Translations under genes and position numbers: made by a program
NCBI GenBank assembly: GCA_036897625.1
Contig: JAYMTA010001428.1
Coordinates: 1-20,080, forward strand
Direction of reading: 5' to 3'
Source of the DNA: Pelargonium cotyledonis
Taxonomy: Eukaryota > Streptophyta > Magnoliopsida > Geraniales > Geraniaceae
Length of the DNA stretch: 20,080 nucleotides
In this document: positions 19,111-20,080 of the stretch, piece by piece
How positions within the stretch are numbered: position 1 is the stretch's first letter
How the letters are laid out: every line of letters begins with the position of its first letter
The notes under the pieces: model-generated
Seen by the model: only the letters and a program-made list of their open reading frames with translations
Databases searched by the model: none
Told to the model about the DNA's origin: nothing

Positions 19111-19372
19111 AGTTCCAAGAAAAAAATCATCAAGCGCGTGGATCAACTATTAAGGGGTTGTTCCAGCTTAACCAGAGGTCTCGAGTTCGAGTCCCAGGAA
19201 ATGCAGCTGCGTTAAAACTTGGTAGGGAGAGATTTGCCGCCCTTGTGGTTCTATCCGGCTCGAATGGGGATTAATCTGGGTGTGGTAAAACGGCTTAAAG
19301 GTGTCAACCTTGAGTGTGCGGACCCGCTCAAAAACCTCATATTTTAGACAAAAAAAAAGTTCCAAGAAAAAA
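19111..19372 (+). mobile_element. tRNA-derived SINE with perfect 15-bp target duplication
   Basis: The body (about 19126-19357, some 230 bp) is flanked by identical copies of agttccaagaaaaaa at 19111-19125 and 19358-19372. It ends in an A-run (19350-19357). Near its 5' end it has a box A-like tggatcaacta (19139-19149) and a strong box B, agttcgagtcc (19184-19194), close to the polymerase III consensus ggttcgantcc. The tRNA-unrelated part follows (gcagctgcgttaaaacttgg, gtgcggacccgctcaaaaac). The structure is that of a plant SINE copied by LINE reverse transcriptase, encoding no protein. The unmutated duplication suggests a relatively recent insertion. The short minus-strand open frame across it is meaningless. 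Confidence 0.9.
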
Positions 19373-20080
19373 CAAATGTTCCAATCAAGCAGTTAACATG
19401 TGGCTTGCTACTCATGGCATCTAAATTAATATAAACTTTGGAACCTTCTCAAAAATAAAAATAAATAAATAAAAGAATTAGGATATGTTGAGCAATATTT
19501 CTATTTTGATCCATCAGTTTGGTACGACCTTTCTCCTAAGATCCTCCATAGCCTCACCAGATTTTATTGTTGCTATATGATACACTCGTAGAATAATAGA
19601 GTCGGCAACGGATGGCATATATTTAAATTAATTAATCAAATAACATATATACATCAATCAATAGAAATGAAGGTCAATGAAAATTGCAATTTGATCACTG
19701 GCCTCGATCAGGTGAGGAAAACAAAATAGTTGAAAGTCATATTAAGAGGGACAAATTGTAGTAAATTTCTATGAGTTTAGCACATTTTGCACAAAACTCA
19801 TCTCGGAGATTAGATTAATCAAAAATTCCACCAAAACTACTCAAAAATATTTTCTGTTATGACACCGTTAGTATACTAAATGAAATGACCAAAATACCTC
19901 CTATTCAAGCCAAACAAGCCAAGCCAAGCCAAACAAGTCCTTAAGGAATTAAAAAAAAAATCACATATGGGTTGTGCCGGTGATGAAGCACAACCATCTT
20001 CGTTCAGTTCAACCTCCTTCACGGCTGCTATGGCCGGCGACGAACGACACACTGGGCGGGGGAGGGCCCGGAATAGGGTG
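19373..20080. other. AT-rich then GC-rich stretch, no gene called
   Basis: The segment 19373-19880 is AT-rich with a taaa-type simple repeat near 19447-19474 and no coding signal. At 19900-19945 there is a short iteration of caagccaa words. From 19960 to the window end the composition turns GC-rich (atggccggcgacgaacgaca at 20030), which could be the start of a gene or the edge of another element, but too little is present to tell. Confidence 0.4.

Noticed and set aside
19184-19194. Box B suggesting a real tRNA gene
   Set aside because: No cloverleaf can be drawn around it; the flanking target duplication and A-tail show it is a SINE.
655-19910. Similar words ggggggtaatttggtcaatt near 668 and its inverted relative near 19885, suggesting one giant element bounded by inverted repeats
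   Set aside because: The similarity is short and this word is common near many plant transposon ends; there is no extended terminal inverted repeat.
1-20080. CRISPR array, phage, operon or toxin-antitoxin system
   Set aside because: No regularly spaced repeats with spacers, no bacterial gene organisation; all evidence points to plant nuclear DNA.

Overview
This window looks like nuclear DNA from a higher plant. It carries plant-specific Ty3/gypsy lineages (Athila-like and Tat-like), tRNA-derived SINEs with A-tails and target-site duplications, a CACTA-like terminus, AT-rich spacers and spliced-gene-like signals. I see no bacterial operons, no ribosomal or tRNA genes, and no host gene I would call intact. 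Nearly everything recognisable is an old, decayed transposable element. The species cannot be told from the sequence.

Layout: (1) 1-720 is an unassigned, relatively GC-rich stretch with a dispersed ggaggctcga motif. (2) 724-2190 holds a minus-strand fossil gag fragment of a Tat-type Ty3/gypsy element. (3) At 2194 an Athila-type element begins on the plus strand: a ~1.45 kb 5' LTR (2194 to ~3641), a degenerate tRNA-Asp-type primer binding site (3651), then gag, protease, reverse transcriptase, RNase H and integrase fossils to about 7815. A spacer and a degraded extra ORF (8601-9203) resembling the putative plant transposon protein domain follow; no second LTR was found. (4) 9640-11360 is a coding-like plus-strand region I do not recognise, with a good candidate 77-bp intron. 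(5) 12470-15110 is the minus-strand internal region of a second, Tat-type element (integrase, the extra archaeal-type RNase H typical of Tat, and the RT-linked RNase H), with a probable LTR at about 15113-16447. The coding-like region in (4) lies downstream of this integrase and on the opposite strand, which is where Tat elements are known to carry an antisense ORF.

(6) 16566-17370 starts with a CACTA-like end carrying alternately oriented ttgtgacgg motifs. (7) 17371-17528 is a short minus-strand SINE with an imperfect 12-bp target duplication. (8) Around 18040-18131 are a TATA box and a primer binding site resembling the Ty1/copia initiator-Met type, followed by a 70-bp tandem duplication. 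(9) 18862-19000 is a ~139-bp imperfect foldback. (10) 19111-19372 is a plus-strand tRNA-derived SINE with a perfect 15-bp target duplication. (11) The remainder to 20080 shows no gene.

The elements do not form a cooperating system; they are layers of independent insertions. The parts most worth a second look are the possible antisense spliced ORF of the Tat element, the two SINEs and the foldback.
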